Positions 1 through 9,841 of a DNA stretch of 64,000 nucleotides are shown piece after piece (the stretch's first letter is position 1; each line of letters opens with the position of its first letter). The notes under the pieces were generated by a model. That model did not search any database and was not told the DNA's origin. It saw only the letters and a program-made list of their open reading frames with translations. This stretch comes from Volvox africanus (lineage: Eukaryota > Chlorophyta > Chlorophyceae > Chlamydomonadales > Volvocaceae), in assembly GCA_030268105.1 (NCBI GenBank), contig BSDZ01000116.1, positions 1 through 64,000 of the forward strand, given 5' to 3'. The translations under genes were made by a program, and so were the position numbers.

Positions 1-3000
1 TTAGCAGCAGGCACGTTCACTTCCACTCACGCCACACGGGTAGCGCGGGATGAAATCCGTAGTTAAGAAAGAACGGGACTTTTGTCTGTTGAGCGGTTCA
101 CGAGCGTTGTTAAGCGCGAATTCTGCCGCAGTCAAATATGTTATCCCAAACAAGTGGTGTGCGACCAGCATAATTGCGCAACATATCACCCAACGTGCGA
201 TTTGTTGCGTTCGGTTTGACCATCAGTCTGCGGGTGGTAGCTGTGCTCAGGTTGACACGCATGCCAACTAGTTTGCAGAGCGCTTCCCAAAACTTAGACG
301 TGAACTGTCCACCGCGGTCCGAGATCACATTTTTGGGAACCCCGTGTAACCGAACCACATTGTCGAAAAAACAAACGTGCGGTTTGCTCAGCCGTGCAGG
401 ATGTGATGGCATGGTGCTAGGTGAACCATCTTAGTCAGACGATCGACCATTACGAAACACCGCATCGTATCCCCCCTCAGTTTTGGGCAGCGCGACTACG
501 AAGTCCATGGAAAACACCTTTCCCAAGGCGCATCCGGGACAGGCAACGGTTGCAACAACCCATGGCCCTTACCGGACAAAGCCTTATTGCGCTGGCACAG
601 ACTGCATGTCTGGACGAAGTTTCGCTGCATCCTTAGCCAAACGAGGCCACCAAAGGAACGTTGCACCAAGTCGATCAATCGCTTGCTACCAGGGTGTCCT
701 GCTAAACGGGTCCTCGTGGAACCCGCGCAAGGATGTCGTAGCGTAGCGCGTCGTCGTTCGGAACGACGATTTGCGTAGCTGGCACCCTCCGTCCGTAGCC
801 AAAGGCCATTCTGCTTGCGAAGGTTTTCTACATTAGCCGGGTCCGCGAACCAGGCGTCTGCGTTGTAGGCAACCTTCACCGCTCCGCGAGGTCCGTCGCG
901 ATCGGTACCTTCCTCGCTACGTGGCCGCACGACGGGCGCTGCCAAAATTGCAGTGTGTAGCGACGGATGTCGACTGAGAGCATCGCAATATTCAATTTAC
1001 CAGAAATATACTCCCAGGTGCAGTCGAACCTAGCTAGGTATTCCATCCACCTAGCCTGACGGCGGTTCAACGTCGGAACGCTTTGCAAAAACGTTAGGGG
1101 CTTATGGTCAGTCTTTAAAGTAAACGGCCGTCCCTCGAGGTAACAGCGCCATTCCTTTAAAGCATGCAGCACGGCCAGAAGCTCCTGTTCCCCGGTGGTG
1201 TAGCGAATCTCCGCACCAGAAACTTCTTACTCGTGAAGGCGATTGGTTGCCCTTCCTGTAACAATACAGCGCCGCTTCCAAATATTGAGGCATCAGACAC
1301 TACCTCAACACGAAATGGCAACGAGTAATCAGGGAATGCAAGGGTGACATCTTCTGGCAACGATTCGTTTTGAGCTCTTCGAATGCCCGCTGGCATTGCG
1401 GCGTCCACGACTCGAGCGAAACGAAAACGCCTTTGCGAGTTAAGTTAGTAAGTGGGGCCACAATGATGGAAATATTTTTCAATGAACTTTCGGAAATAAT
1501 TGGTCAAGCCAGGAACTTACGCAGCTCCGTGAGGTTCTGAGGCGCGGCCAATCGCGAACCACGGCGACCTTCCGCGGGTCCATCTTCACACCGGTGGCCG
1601 ACACAATGTGGCCCAAATATTCCACCTGAGGCTGCGCCCCAAAGCATTTGGCGCGTTTAGCAAACAATTGCTCCCGCCTCATAACGTCGAGCACGAGCCG
1701 AAGATGCTCCAAGTGCTCCTCGCGCGTCTTAGAATATACCAAGATGTCATCCAGGTAGCAAACAACGAACCTGTCGATAAACGGCCTAAACATTCGGTCC
1801 ATAACCGCCTGAAAACGTCGCAGGGGCATTAGTCAAACCAAAACGATAGGACCGTATACTCAAAGTGACCGAAGGGCGTCCGAAAAGCGGTTTTCGGGAT
1901 ATCAGAGGCAGCGATGCGAATCTGATTGTAGCCCTGTTGTAAGTCCAATTGAGGAAAAATAAGCCGAGCCCTTCAGCTTATCCAACAGGTCGTCAACGCG
2001 TGGCAAAAGGGTAGCGATTTTTCACCGTATTCGCATTTAACCCCCGGTAATCAATGCACATGCGCAAGGTCCCATCCTTCTTACCGACAACAAAATCGGT
2101 GCAGAATACGGGGATGTGCTGGGGCGTATCATACCCTTCGCGAGCAAATCCATCACCTGGCGCTTCACCTCGTCCAGCTCCAATGGACTCAACCTGTACA
2201 TTGGCCGGGCCGTAGGCTGCACTCCAGGCACGAGAGGGATTGTGTGATCAACAGGAACACATAGGTGGTAGGCCAGGGATATCTTTAAAGACGTCCTCAT
2301 ACTGCGACAGTAGGGCCTCAACCTCAGGATCCGCAGAAATCTGTGCGGGTGGTGACACAAACAGCTCACCCGCGGCCTTAAAAGCAAGTCCGTGGGCACC
2401 CTTCCGTAACAAACGGACGGCCTCCTTACGCCCGACTAGCTCTGGTTCGATTCGCGTGGCCATTGCGGTCACAGCGAAATTAACCATAGGCACCGCCTCA
2501 GTTTTCGCCCTCCTTTGGTTGTGACATGTTTCGAACGACAGGAAAGGTACCTTAATCGACAGAGTACCCTTGCCCATATGCAGGGTTGCGGTCTCCATGT
2601 CGAATGCGCGTGCGGTACTGTCGGTAATGTCGACGACCCCATTATGTAACGGTGCAGTCTCTGCTAAGCCCTGCAGCACGTACGGCCGGGTCACAACACG
2701 CAAAGGGCTATCGATAGGCTAAGGGTAATCCTGCCCACGATGGGATGCTTACCCCCGTCAGCAAGGGTAACCTGTGGACCAATCAGACGACTCTGGGGGA
2801 CAAACCCCAGCGCATTCACCTCTGCGACAGAGATGAAGTCGTCGCTGGCACCGGTGTCAACAAGTGCCTTCAGAGTACGGGCCATTCAAACCGATCTGAA
2901 CCACAGGGACACGGTTATCTATGAGCGACTGCCCAGCAGACAACGTCAGTGCACTTAGGGGCGGGTCCGTAACCTACGGCACCCCCGTCAGGAGCTTCGT

Positions 3001-3062
3001 ACCAAACGTCAACTTCAGAAATCCCCAGGTGGTGCCCCCTCCGCAGGAACCCGGGCAAGCCC
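1..3062 (-). pseudogene. pol: pol pseudogene of copy X (protease, RT, RNase H, integrase)
   Basis: Frame-broken copy of the family A pol polyprotein. Recognisable in order on the minus strand are the protease DTGASDD motif near 2850, reverse transcriptase with the YLDD box near 1750, RNase H with its TDHKPL motif near 1110, and integrase core segments from about 960 down to 1. The integrase E of the D-35-E triad is still glutamate here (GAA near 208-220), unlike copy A2. More than a dozen one-base insertions relative to A2 interrupt translation, so no polyprotein could be made. Whether these indels are biological or sequencing artefacts is discussed under findings. Confidence 0.9.
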
Positions 3063-4296
3063 CTATTTCGGCTGAGGTACAAACGGCGGCATTAGAGGGC
3101 AATCCTTCGTGGAATGGTTCTCCGCACACCGTAGACAAACGTTGGCCAATTTTTCGACGCTAGAATTCGGAACGATTGCAATTCCATTTTGGCATATACG
3201 TGTCGTCCGTGCGAGTCGCTTCGCATTGGGGTCGGAACGCTGTGCGGCTGCCTGTCGACGGCGCACCACCACGCTTCCTGTTTTTAAGCCGGGTCCGAGC
3301 TCGGACCTGCTCCTCCTGACCCACGGACACCCGAGCTAGCGCCCCGCGCGCCTGGCGTTGCCGGTTGCTGCGTCGCGTCGCGGCAGTAGGCGTGGGGCGG
3401 GTCGCTCCGAGTTCCTGGTCGAGAGCTACAGCTTCCCCAAGCGGATCCTGCACTTGCACGGCATTTGCACGAGGGACAGACTTGACTTCTTCCTCACCGG
3501 CAAGGAGTCGTATCTCCGTGCCCTTAGCAAAAGCGACCAAAGCATCATACGACTTGATCTGCGCTCCAACCAAGTCAGTAGCACACCATTTAGCCAAAAG
3601 TTTCGTCAGGCCTCGCCTAAACCAAAAGACACGCTCGGATTCAGTGAGGTCAGCAATGGGAGTCACAAGTGCTTCGAAGCGGACTGGTACGCAGGTACAT
3701 TTTCATCCCGACGCATGTGGTAGCTACCGGCTGCCAAAACCTTACGAGCTTCCACATCGCGTGCTTGAACCTCAGTAGCGAATCGTGCGAGCAAAGCGGC
3801 GACCAACTCGTCAAAAAGTATAGTTGCCCCGGGCGTTGGTCCAATTGCGATACCAGTCCTTCGCTGAGCCCTCGAGGGTGTTACCAACGAAGAGGCACCT
3901 GATACCGTCATTATTGCCACCATGAACAGCCTGGAGATACTTTTTAGCGTCACGCACGTACGCACGAGTTGCATCGGCTATGCTATGCCCTGGTGTCTTG
4001 TCGGTCAGCGAAATATTGAGCCTAGGGACGGGAATCGACAATCTCATCACCTCAGGGATGTCATCATGCCCTCGAGCTTGAGGTAATGGCAGAACCCTTG
4101 GTTCCAGCAGTGTTGTCCATATTCGTGTTTTACTGCTGAATGCGGCACAATTAAGTGAGCAGGGGTCTGAAGGAAAAGGGGCTCTTGAGTGGCTCGCGCG
4201 CCAACAGTCTCAAGACCTCTATTCCGGTTGCTCTAGCAGCCACAACAAAATCGGGTTGGCTAGCTAGGCTAGTGTGCGGCGTATCGTCGTGTTCCG
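3063..4296 (-). pseudogene. gag: gag pseudogene of copy X
   Basis: Homologous to the intact 411-residue Gag of copies Y and A2, ending at the same UAG (3063-3065). It lacks the first three codons because the LTR at 4297 begins there. Several single-base insertions, for example in an A run near 3816 and a T near 4102, split it into short frames. The retrotransposon Gag domain and the C-terminal CCHC knuckle (CLRCAENHSTKDC) are still visible in different frames. Confidence 0.88.
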
Positions 4297-5120
4297 TGTT
4301 GTACCTCTCGTTCGCGTTTGCTCATACGTATCTGCACGTCTGGAGACTTTCGACAACGATGCGCGAGCACTTGCAAGTACAGCAAGGCAAGCGTGAGCAA
4401 ACAGAGACAGTGGAAAGACTTCAAGACGAAGAGAGATATAACTTACGGTCTTACAGGTCGGAATGATGCAATGGACGAAATCACCGTCAGCGCCGGAAGC
4501 AAGCAATCATCACGCGGCGGTGATTAGCGAAGTTTAGGCTTAGCTCGGGCTAAGTAGAATATCGTATAGCAATAGTAATGTAGAACACACAAGTGTCTCC
4601 GGTATCGAATGTCTTGTCTAGCTTAGCCGTCCTCGCATCTGTTATACTCGCAGCATCACAGTGCCGTAAGATTTACATTAGGAGGCCGATCCTAGATGTG
4701 ACAACCCTACTGCGTATGGGCGATGTCTACTCGTAACAAGTATAAGCCTTTCCGGCATTCGCATGATGCAAGGGTCCGGATAACGATATCCGGTTGCTGG
4801 GCATGTATCGCGACGAGTGCGGCGCTCTCAACGTGTGCTGTAATGAAGTAATATTATATCAGATAATATTACTTATCGTTTCGTAGCACGAGCATAATGC
4901 GCACTTCAATGATTCAGTCATTCATGCATGCTAGGCGGATTTGCCATGATGCGATGTCGCGATGGATAATGACAACATGCCAAATGCATATATAAATGTA
5001 TGCGAATACATTTATATCATGCAGATTCATTCATATGTAATGCGTTCATCACAAAAGCACTTCGCCTCAATAGGATCGCGTCGACCTACGCGTCGACGGG
5101 AAATGAACCGTAGCACAACA
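4297..5120 (-). repeat. Family A LTR (824 bp)
   Basis: Full-length LTR with TGTTGT...ACAACA termini, here at the precise boundary of gag of copy X on the left and the protease region of copy Y on the right. The flanking 5-mers (ttccg and tctgc) do not match, so this is not a simple solo-LTR insertion. It contains the conserved palindromes of the family: CCGGATA-acga-TATCCGG near 4779, an 11-bp arm palindrome (AGTAATATTAT/ATAATATTACT) near 4847 and a 12-bp arm palindrome (ATATAAATGTAT/ATACATTTATAT, loop gcga) near 4989. Confidence 0.9.
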
Positions 5121-5795
5121 TCTGCGACAGAGATGAAGTCGTCGCTGGCACCGGTGTCAACAAGTGCCTTCAGAGTACGGCCATTCAAACCGATCTGAAC
5201 CACAGGGACACGGTTATCTACGAGCGACTGCCCAGCAGACAACGTCAGTGCACTTAAGGCGGGTCCGTAACCAACGGCACCCCCATCAGGAGCTTCGTAC
5301 CAAACGTCAACCGAGTAGGATAGGCGTGGCCACGGAGCCAGCGTACCCTCCCAATCCACACCATTAAACAAAAACGGTGCCCGGCTCGAACCGGTGGACA
5401 TGCCGCATACCCCTTAACGATGCCTCTGCCTTGCGCCGACAGAAAGCAGGGAGTAATACACATGCGGCAGTGCCTGGATATTGACGCCTACATCTCCTGT
5501 ATATGGCCAACTGTTCCGACATCTCACGCAGAGACGAGGGGATGAACAAAACCACGTGGTTAGACAGATCGATAGACGACAGGGGACGGCGAGGTGTAAA
5601 CAAATTACACAACGGGTCGAAGCAGAGAAGTCCCGTGTGTCCGTCAAGCGTGATGCGTCGCGCAATGACTCGCTCGATGTGTCCAAGTACACAAGGCAAC
5701 AATGCCTTAACGGCTGGCCGTAAGGATGACCACCGACCACGCGTTAGTTCAGAAATCCCAGGTGGTGCCCCCTCCACAGGAACCCGGGCAAGCCC
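5121..5795 (-). pseudogene. pol: Truncated pol N-terminus of copy Y (pre-protease and protease)
   Basis: In frame with the upstream gag after its UAG. The residues correspond to the first ~200 of pol: the start of the region ([15 protein letters not shown]) is legible from about 5777, and the aspartic protease motif [11 protein letters not shown] lies at about 5118-5160. A one-base A insertion near 5370 breaks the frame between the two parts, and the LTR at 5120 ends the gene immediately after the protease loop. It is not functional as a polyprotein. Confidence 0.85.
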
Positions 5796-7031
5796 CTATT
5801 TCGGCTGAGGTACAAACGGCGGCATTAGAGGGCAATCCTTCGTGGAATGGTTCTCCGCACACCGTAGACAAACGTTGGCCAATTTTCGACGCTCGAATTC
5901 GGAACGATTGCAATTCCATTTTGGCATAAATGTGTCGTCCGTACGAGTACGCTTCGCGTTGGGGTCGGAACGCTGTGCGGCTGCCGACGACGGCGCACCA
6001 CCACGCTTCCTGTTTTTAGCCGGGTCCGAGCTCGGACCTGCTCCTCCTGACCCACGGACACCCGAGCTAGCGCCCCCGCGCGCCTTGCGTTGCCGGTTGC
6101 TGCGTCGCGTCGCGGCAGTAGGCGTGGGGCGGGTCGCTCCGAGTTCCTGGTCGAGAGCTACAGCTTCCCCAAGCGGATCCTGCACTTGCACGGCATTTGC
6201 ACGAGGGGCAGACTTGACTTCTTCCTCACCGGCAAGGAGTCGTATCTCTGCGCCCTTAGCAAAAGCGACCAACGCTTCATACGACTTGATCTGCGCTCCA
6301 ACCAAATCAGTGGCGCACCATTTAGCCAAAAGTTTCGTTAGGCCTCGCCTAAACCAAAAGACACGCTCGGATTCGGTGAGGTCAGCAATGGGAGTCACAA
6401 GTGCTTCGAAGCGTGACTGGTACGCAGGTACATTTTCATCCCGACGCATGTGGTAGCTACCGGCTGCCAAAACGTTACGAGCTTCCACATCGCGTGCTTG
6501 AACCTCAGTAGCGAATCGTGCGAGCAAAGCGGCGACCAACTCGTCAAAAGTATAGCTGCCCCGGGCGTTGGTCCAATTGCGATACCAGTCCTTCGCTGCG
6601 CCCTCAAGGGTGTTACCAACGAAGAGACACCTGATACCGTCATTATCGCCACCATGAACAGCCTGGAGGTACTTTTTAGCGTCACGCACGTACGCACGAG
6701 TTGCATCGGCTATGCTATGCCCTGGTGTCTTGTCGGTCAGCGAAATATTGAGCCTAGGAACGGGAATCGACAATCTCATCACCTCAGGGATGTCATCATG
6801 CCCTCGAGCTTGAGGTAATGGCAGAACCCTTGGTCCAGCAGTGTTGTCCATATTCATGTTCACTGCTGAATGCGGCACAATTAAGTGAGCAGGGGTCTGA
6901 AGGAAAAGGGGCTCTTGAGTGGCTCGCGCGCCAACAGTCTCAAGACCTCTATCCGGTGCTCTAGCAGCCACAACAAAATCGGGTTGGCTAGCTAGGCTAG
7001 TGTGCGGCGTATCGTCGTGTTCCGCGGACAT
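5796..7031 (-). CDS. gag: Gag protein of copy Y (411 aa, intact)
   Basis: Open frame of 411 codons from ATG at 7031 to UAG at 5796-5798. Gag forms the cytoplasmic particle that packages element RNA. Residues about 100-190 form the retrotransposon Gag domain (KYLQAV, KDWYRNW and FDELVAALLARF motifs). A basic Ser/Gly/Arg-rich stretch lies near 300-350, and a zinc knuckle CLRCAENHSTKDC near 385-400 has the spacing C-x2-C-x3-H-x4-C, one residue shorter than the usual retroviral knuckle. The start is chosen because copy A2 begins at the same ATG. The UAG is followed in the same frame by pol, so a Gag-Pol fusion by stop readthrough is likely. Although the element is deleted, this frame is undamaged. 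Confidence 0.93.
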   Translation of the reverse strand: MSAEHDDTPHTSLASQPDFVVAARAPDRGLETVGARATQEPLFLQTPAHLIVPHSAVNMNMDNTAGPRVLPLPQARGHDDIPEVMRLSIPVPRLNISLTDKTPGHSIADATRAYVRDAKKYLQAVHGGDNDGIRCLFVGNTLEGAAKDWYRNWTNARGSYTFDELVAALLARFATEVQARDVEARNVLAAGSYHMRRDENVPAYQSRFEALVTPIADLTESERVFWFRRGLTKLLAKWCATDLVGAQIKSYEALVAFAKGAEIRLLAGEEEVKSAPRANAVQVQDPLGEAVALDQELGATRPTPTAATRRSNRQRKARGGASSGVRGSGGAGPSSDPAKNRKRGGAPSSAAAQRSDPNAKRTRTDDTFMPKWNCNRSEFERRKLANVCLRCAENHSTKDCPLMPPFVPQPK

Positions 7032-7118
7032 GAAGCACGAAACGATACCCTAGGTTTGCGTAATAGAAGCCGACTTCTATCGCAAAGGCAAGAGTACAAA
7101 GCGATTCGGTGAGCCTAC

Positions 7119-7430
7119 CGACAGTACTCTTGAGAAGATTCAGCAAACTCAGCAAGTAATTGCCCAGCTGAGTCCTGATCTCCGTAGTTTGGGCAATGAG
7201 AGTCGCCAACTGGTCCGGACGAACGCCGGTCTCAGTCGCCGCGGCAAGCAATGCCGGTGCACTGAGATTACCTGCGACTCAGAGCGTACACTTACACAAC
7301 AAGTGCAGCAATCTAAGTAAAAGCAATTAAACAATTACAAACCGGAAGCGGCGGCGTCCAAAACGGAGCGGCCTAAGTCTTCGGCAAAAGTATCTAGCGG
7401 TCCTCGTGGTTCGTCGCTGGAACTCGCCAT
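7119..7430 (-). CDS. Pre-gag leader ORF of copy Y, apparently split by a ~77-nt intron
   Basis: Unrecognised small coding region between the primer-binding site and gag. The first part is a 31-codon ORF from ATG at 7430 to a stop at 7335-7337, containing PLDTFAEDLG and VLDAAASGL. Its end coincides with a GT donor-like site (donor at 7338), an AG acceptor-like site lies at 7262, and the frame then resumes with APALLAAATETG and continues to LLKSTVG at 7119, where another GT follows. The amino-acid pattern, not the DNA, is kept in family B leaders (F and E), which argues for a real protein. No known domain was recognised. Intron limits are inferred from sequence only. Confidence 0.5.
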
Positions 7431-7476
7431 AGAAAGAACCTACTTCCGATTAGGCAGAGAGAGACAGTTAGGCAAC

Positions 7477-7494
7477 GAACCTGTCTCGATACCA
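7477..7494 (-). promoter_or_regulatory. Primer-binding site of copy Y
   Basis: Three bases inside the 5' LTR, the sense strand reads TGGTATCGAGACAGGTTC, starting with the TGG expected to pair with a tRNA CCA end. The first seven bases match the usual plant initiator-Met site (TGGTATC) but the rest does not. The same sequence stands after the 5' LTRs of A2 and F. Confidence 0.75.
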
Positions 7495-7497
7495 AAT

Positions 7498-8313
7498 TGT
7501 TGTACCTCTCGTTCGCGTTTGCTCATAAGTATCTGCACGTCTGGAGACTATCGACACCGATGCGCGAGCACTTGCAAGTACAGCAAGGCAAGCGAGAGCA
7601 AACAGAGACAGCGGAAGACTTCAAGACGAAGAGAGATATAACTTACGGTCTTACAGATCGGAATGATGCAATGGACGAAATCGCCGTCAGCGCCGGAAGC
7701 AAGCAATCATCACGCGGCGGTGATTAGCGAAGTTCAGGCTTAGCTCGGGCTAAGTAGAATATCGTATAGCAATAGTAATGTAGAACACACAAGTGTTCTC
7801 CGGTATCGAATGTCTTGTCTAGCTTAGCCGTCCTCGCATCTGTTATACTCGCAGCATCGCAGTGCCGTACGATTCACATCAGGAGGCCGATCCTAGATGT
7901 GACAACCCTACTGCGTATAGGCGATGTCTACGCATAACAACGTATAAGCCTTTCCGGCATTCGCATGATGCAAGGGTCCGGATAACGATATCCGGTTGCA
8001 GGGCATGTATCGCGGCGCTCTCAAACGTGTGCTTTAATGAAGTAATATTATATCAGATAATATTACTTATCGTTTCGTAGCACGAGCATAATGCGCACTT
8101 CAATGATTCAGTCATTCATGCATGCTAGGCGGATTTGCCATGATGCGATGTCGCGATGGATAATGACAACATGCCAGATGCATATATAAATGTATGCGAA
8201 TACATTTATATCATGCAGATTCATTCATATGTAATGCGTTCATCACAAAAGCACTTCGCCTCGTAGGATCGTGTCGACCTACGCGTCGGCGGGAAATGAA
8301 CCGTAGCACAACA
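7498..8313 (-). repeat. Family A LTR, 5' LTR of copy Y (816 bp)
   Basis: TGTTGTACC to GTAGCACAACA, next to the primer-binding site, so it is the 5' LTR of Y. It carries the same three palindromes as the other family A LTRs. The right flank is an internal piece of another family A LTR (8314-8339). Confidence 0.92.
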
Positions 8314-8339
8314 GCCGTCAGCGCCGGAAGCAAGCAATC
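8314..8339 (-). repeat. 26-bp internal LTR fragment (left part of the A2 3' LTR)
   Basis: Identical to an internal stretch of the neighbouring LTR (compare 7684-7709). It continues without loss at 9164 after the inserted solo LTR. The first ~185 bp of this LTR are missing, replaced by copy Y. Confidence 0.85.
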
Positions 8340-9163
8340 TGTTGTACCTCTCGTTCGCGTTTGCTCATGAGTATCTGCACGTCTGGAGACTATCGACACC
8401 GATGCGCGAGCACTTGCAAGTACAGCCAGGCAAGCGAGAGCAAACAGAGACAGCGGAAGACTTCAAGACGAAGAGAGATATAACTTACGGTCTTACAGAG
8501 CGGAATGATGCAATGGACGAAATCGCCGTCAGCGCCGGAAGCAAGCAATCATCACGCGGCGGTGATTAGCGAAGTTCAGGCTTAGCTCGGGCTAAGTAGA
8601 ATAGTACAAAGAAATAGTAATATAGAACACACGAGTGTTCTCCGGTATCGAATGTCTTGTCTAGCTTAGCCGTCCTCGCATCTGTTATACTCGCAGCATC
8701 GCAATGCCGTACGATTCACATTAGGAGGCCGATCCTAGATGTGACAACCCTACTGCGTCTAGGCGATGTCTACGCATAACAACGTATAAGCCTTTCCGGC
8801 ATTCGCATGATGCAAGGGTCCGGATAACGATATCCGGTTGCTGGGCATGTATCGCGACGAGTGCGGCGCTCTCAACGTGTGCTGTAATGAAGTAATATTA
8901 TATCAGATAATATTACTTATCGTTTCGTAGCACGAGCATAATGCGCACTTCAATGATTCGGTCATTCATGCATGCTAGGCGGATTTGCCATGATGCGATG
9001 TCGCGATGGATAATGACAACATGCCAGATGCATATATAAATGTATGCGAATACATTTATATCATGCAGATTCATTCAAATGTAATGCGTTCATCACAAAA
9101 GCACTTCGCCTCGTAGGATCGCGTCGACCTACGCGTCGGCGGGAAATGAACCGTAGCACAACA
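8340..9163 (-). mobile_element. Solo family A LTR with CAATC target duplication
   Basis: Complete 824-bp LTR inserted in the 3' LTR of A2. The flanks 8335-8339 and 9164-9168 are both CAATC, and removing the LTR and one repeat restores the sequence of the other LTRs at this point. This shows a 5-bp target-site duplication for the family and that the insertion is younger than A2. Confidence 0.95.
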
Positions 9164-9782
9164 CAATCATCACGCGGCGGTGATTAGCGAAGTTCAGGCT
9201 TAGCTCGGGCTAAGTAGAGTAGCGTATAGCAATAGTAATATAGAACACACGAGTGTTCTCCAGTATCGAATGTCTTGTTCTTGCTTAGCCGTCCTTGCAT
9301 CTGTTATACTCGCAGTATCGCAATGCCGTACGATTCACATTAGGAGGCCGATCCTAGATGTGACAATCCTACTGCGTATAGGCGATGTCTACGCATAACA
9401 ACGTATAAGCCTTTCCGGCATTTGCATGATGCAAGGGTCCGGATAACGATATCCGGTTGCAGGACATGTGTCGCGACGAGTGCGGCGCTCTCAACGTGTG
9501 CTGTAATGAAGTAATATTATATCAAATAATATTACTTCTCGTTTTGTAGCACGAGCATAATGCACACTTCAATGCTTCGGGCTTTCATGCATGCTAGGCG
9601 GATTTGCCATGATGCGATGTCGCGATGGATAATGACAACATGCCAAATGCATATATAAATGTACACGAATACATTTATATCATGCAGATTCATTCATATG
9701 CAATGTGTTCATCACAATAACACTTCGCCTTGTAGGATCACATCGACCTACGCATCGGCGGAAAACTAACCGTAGCACAACA
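9164..9782 (-). repeat. 3' LTR of copy A2, main part
   Basis: Continues from 8339 across the solo LTR and ends in GTAGCACAACA at 9782, next to the polypurine tract. It is more diverged from the A2 5' LTR than expected for a very young pair (for example gtacacgaatac at 9661 against gtatgcgaatac elsewhere). Confidence 0.9.
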
Positions 9783-9785
9783 ATT

Positions 9786-9819
9786 ATCCCCCCTCCCGTA
9801 TGCAGCGTCCTCGCTGCAT
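9786..9819 (-). promoter_or_regulatory. Polypurine tract and adjacent hairpin of copy A2
   Basis: The sense strand shows ATGCAGCG-AGGA-CGCTGCAT (9819 down to 9800, perfect 8-bp stem) followed by ACGGGAGGGGGGATAAT, which ends at the LTR. The purine run is the expected plus-strand primer. The hairpin right before it recurs in families B and G. Confidence 0.85.
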
Positions 9820-9841
9820 CATACAGCATCGACTGCAGGGG

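Larger units (their letters stand above)
1..4296 (-). mobile_element. Family A Ty3/gypsy chromovirus, copy X (truncated, indel-rich)
   Basis: Internal region of a family A element read on the minus strand from codon 4 of gag (4296) to the C-terminal part of integrase at the window edge. It aligns along its length with copy A2 (10436-15115). The differences are mostly single-base insertions, often in short homopolymers, with few substitutions, and they break every frame. The primer-binding site and leader are missing because an LTR directly abuts gag at 4296/4297. It continues out of the window to the left, so its 3' LTR cannot be seen. Confidence 0.9.
5121..8313 (-). mobile_element. Family A chromovirus, copy Y (internally deleted)
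   Basis: Minus-strand element holding, in sense order, the 5' LTR (7498-8313), primer-binding site, leader, intact gag, an in-frame UAG and the start of pol. It stops just after the protease active site, where an LTR (4297-5120) abuts. RT, RNase H, integrase and the polypurine tract are absent. It could supply Gag but no enzymes. The 5-mers outside the two LTRs do not match, so its present ends were made by recombination or deletion rather than one insertion. Confidence 0.85.

Noticed and set aside
5842..6456. Antisense open frame of 204 codons opposite gag (also 31682-32296)
   Set aside because: Composition is that of the reverse complement of a basic Gag region; a shadow frame.
7497..7727. 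Frames of about 75 codons at LTR starts (7497, 8342, 26696, 33200)
   Set aside because: Start within the LTR terminus and occur in every LTR; no evidence of translation, and the LTR is read in the opposite sense.
8314..9782. Repeated ~25-bp stretches with regular spacing considered as a CRISPR-like array
   Set aside because: They are parts of nested LTRs with target duplications, in a eukaryotic context; no spacers.
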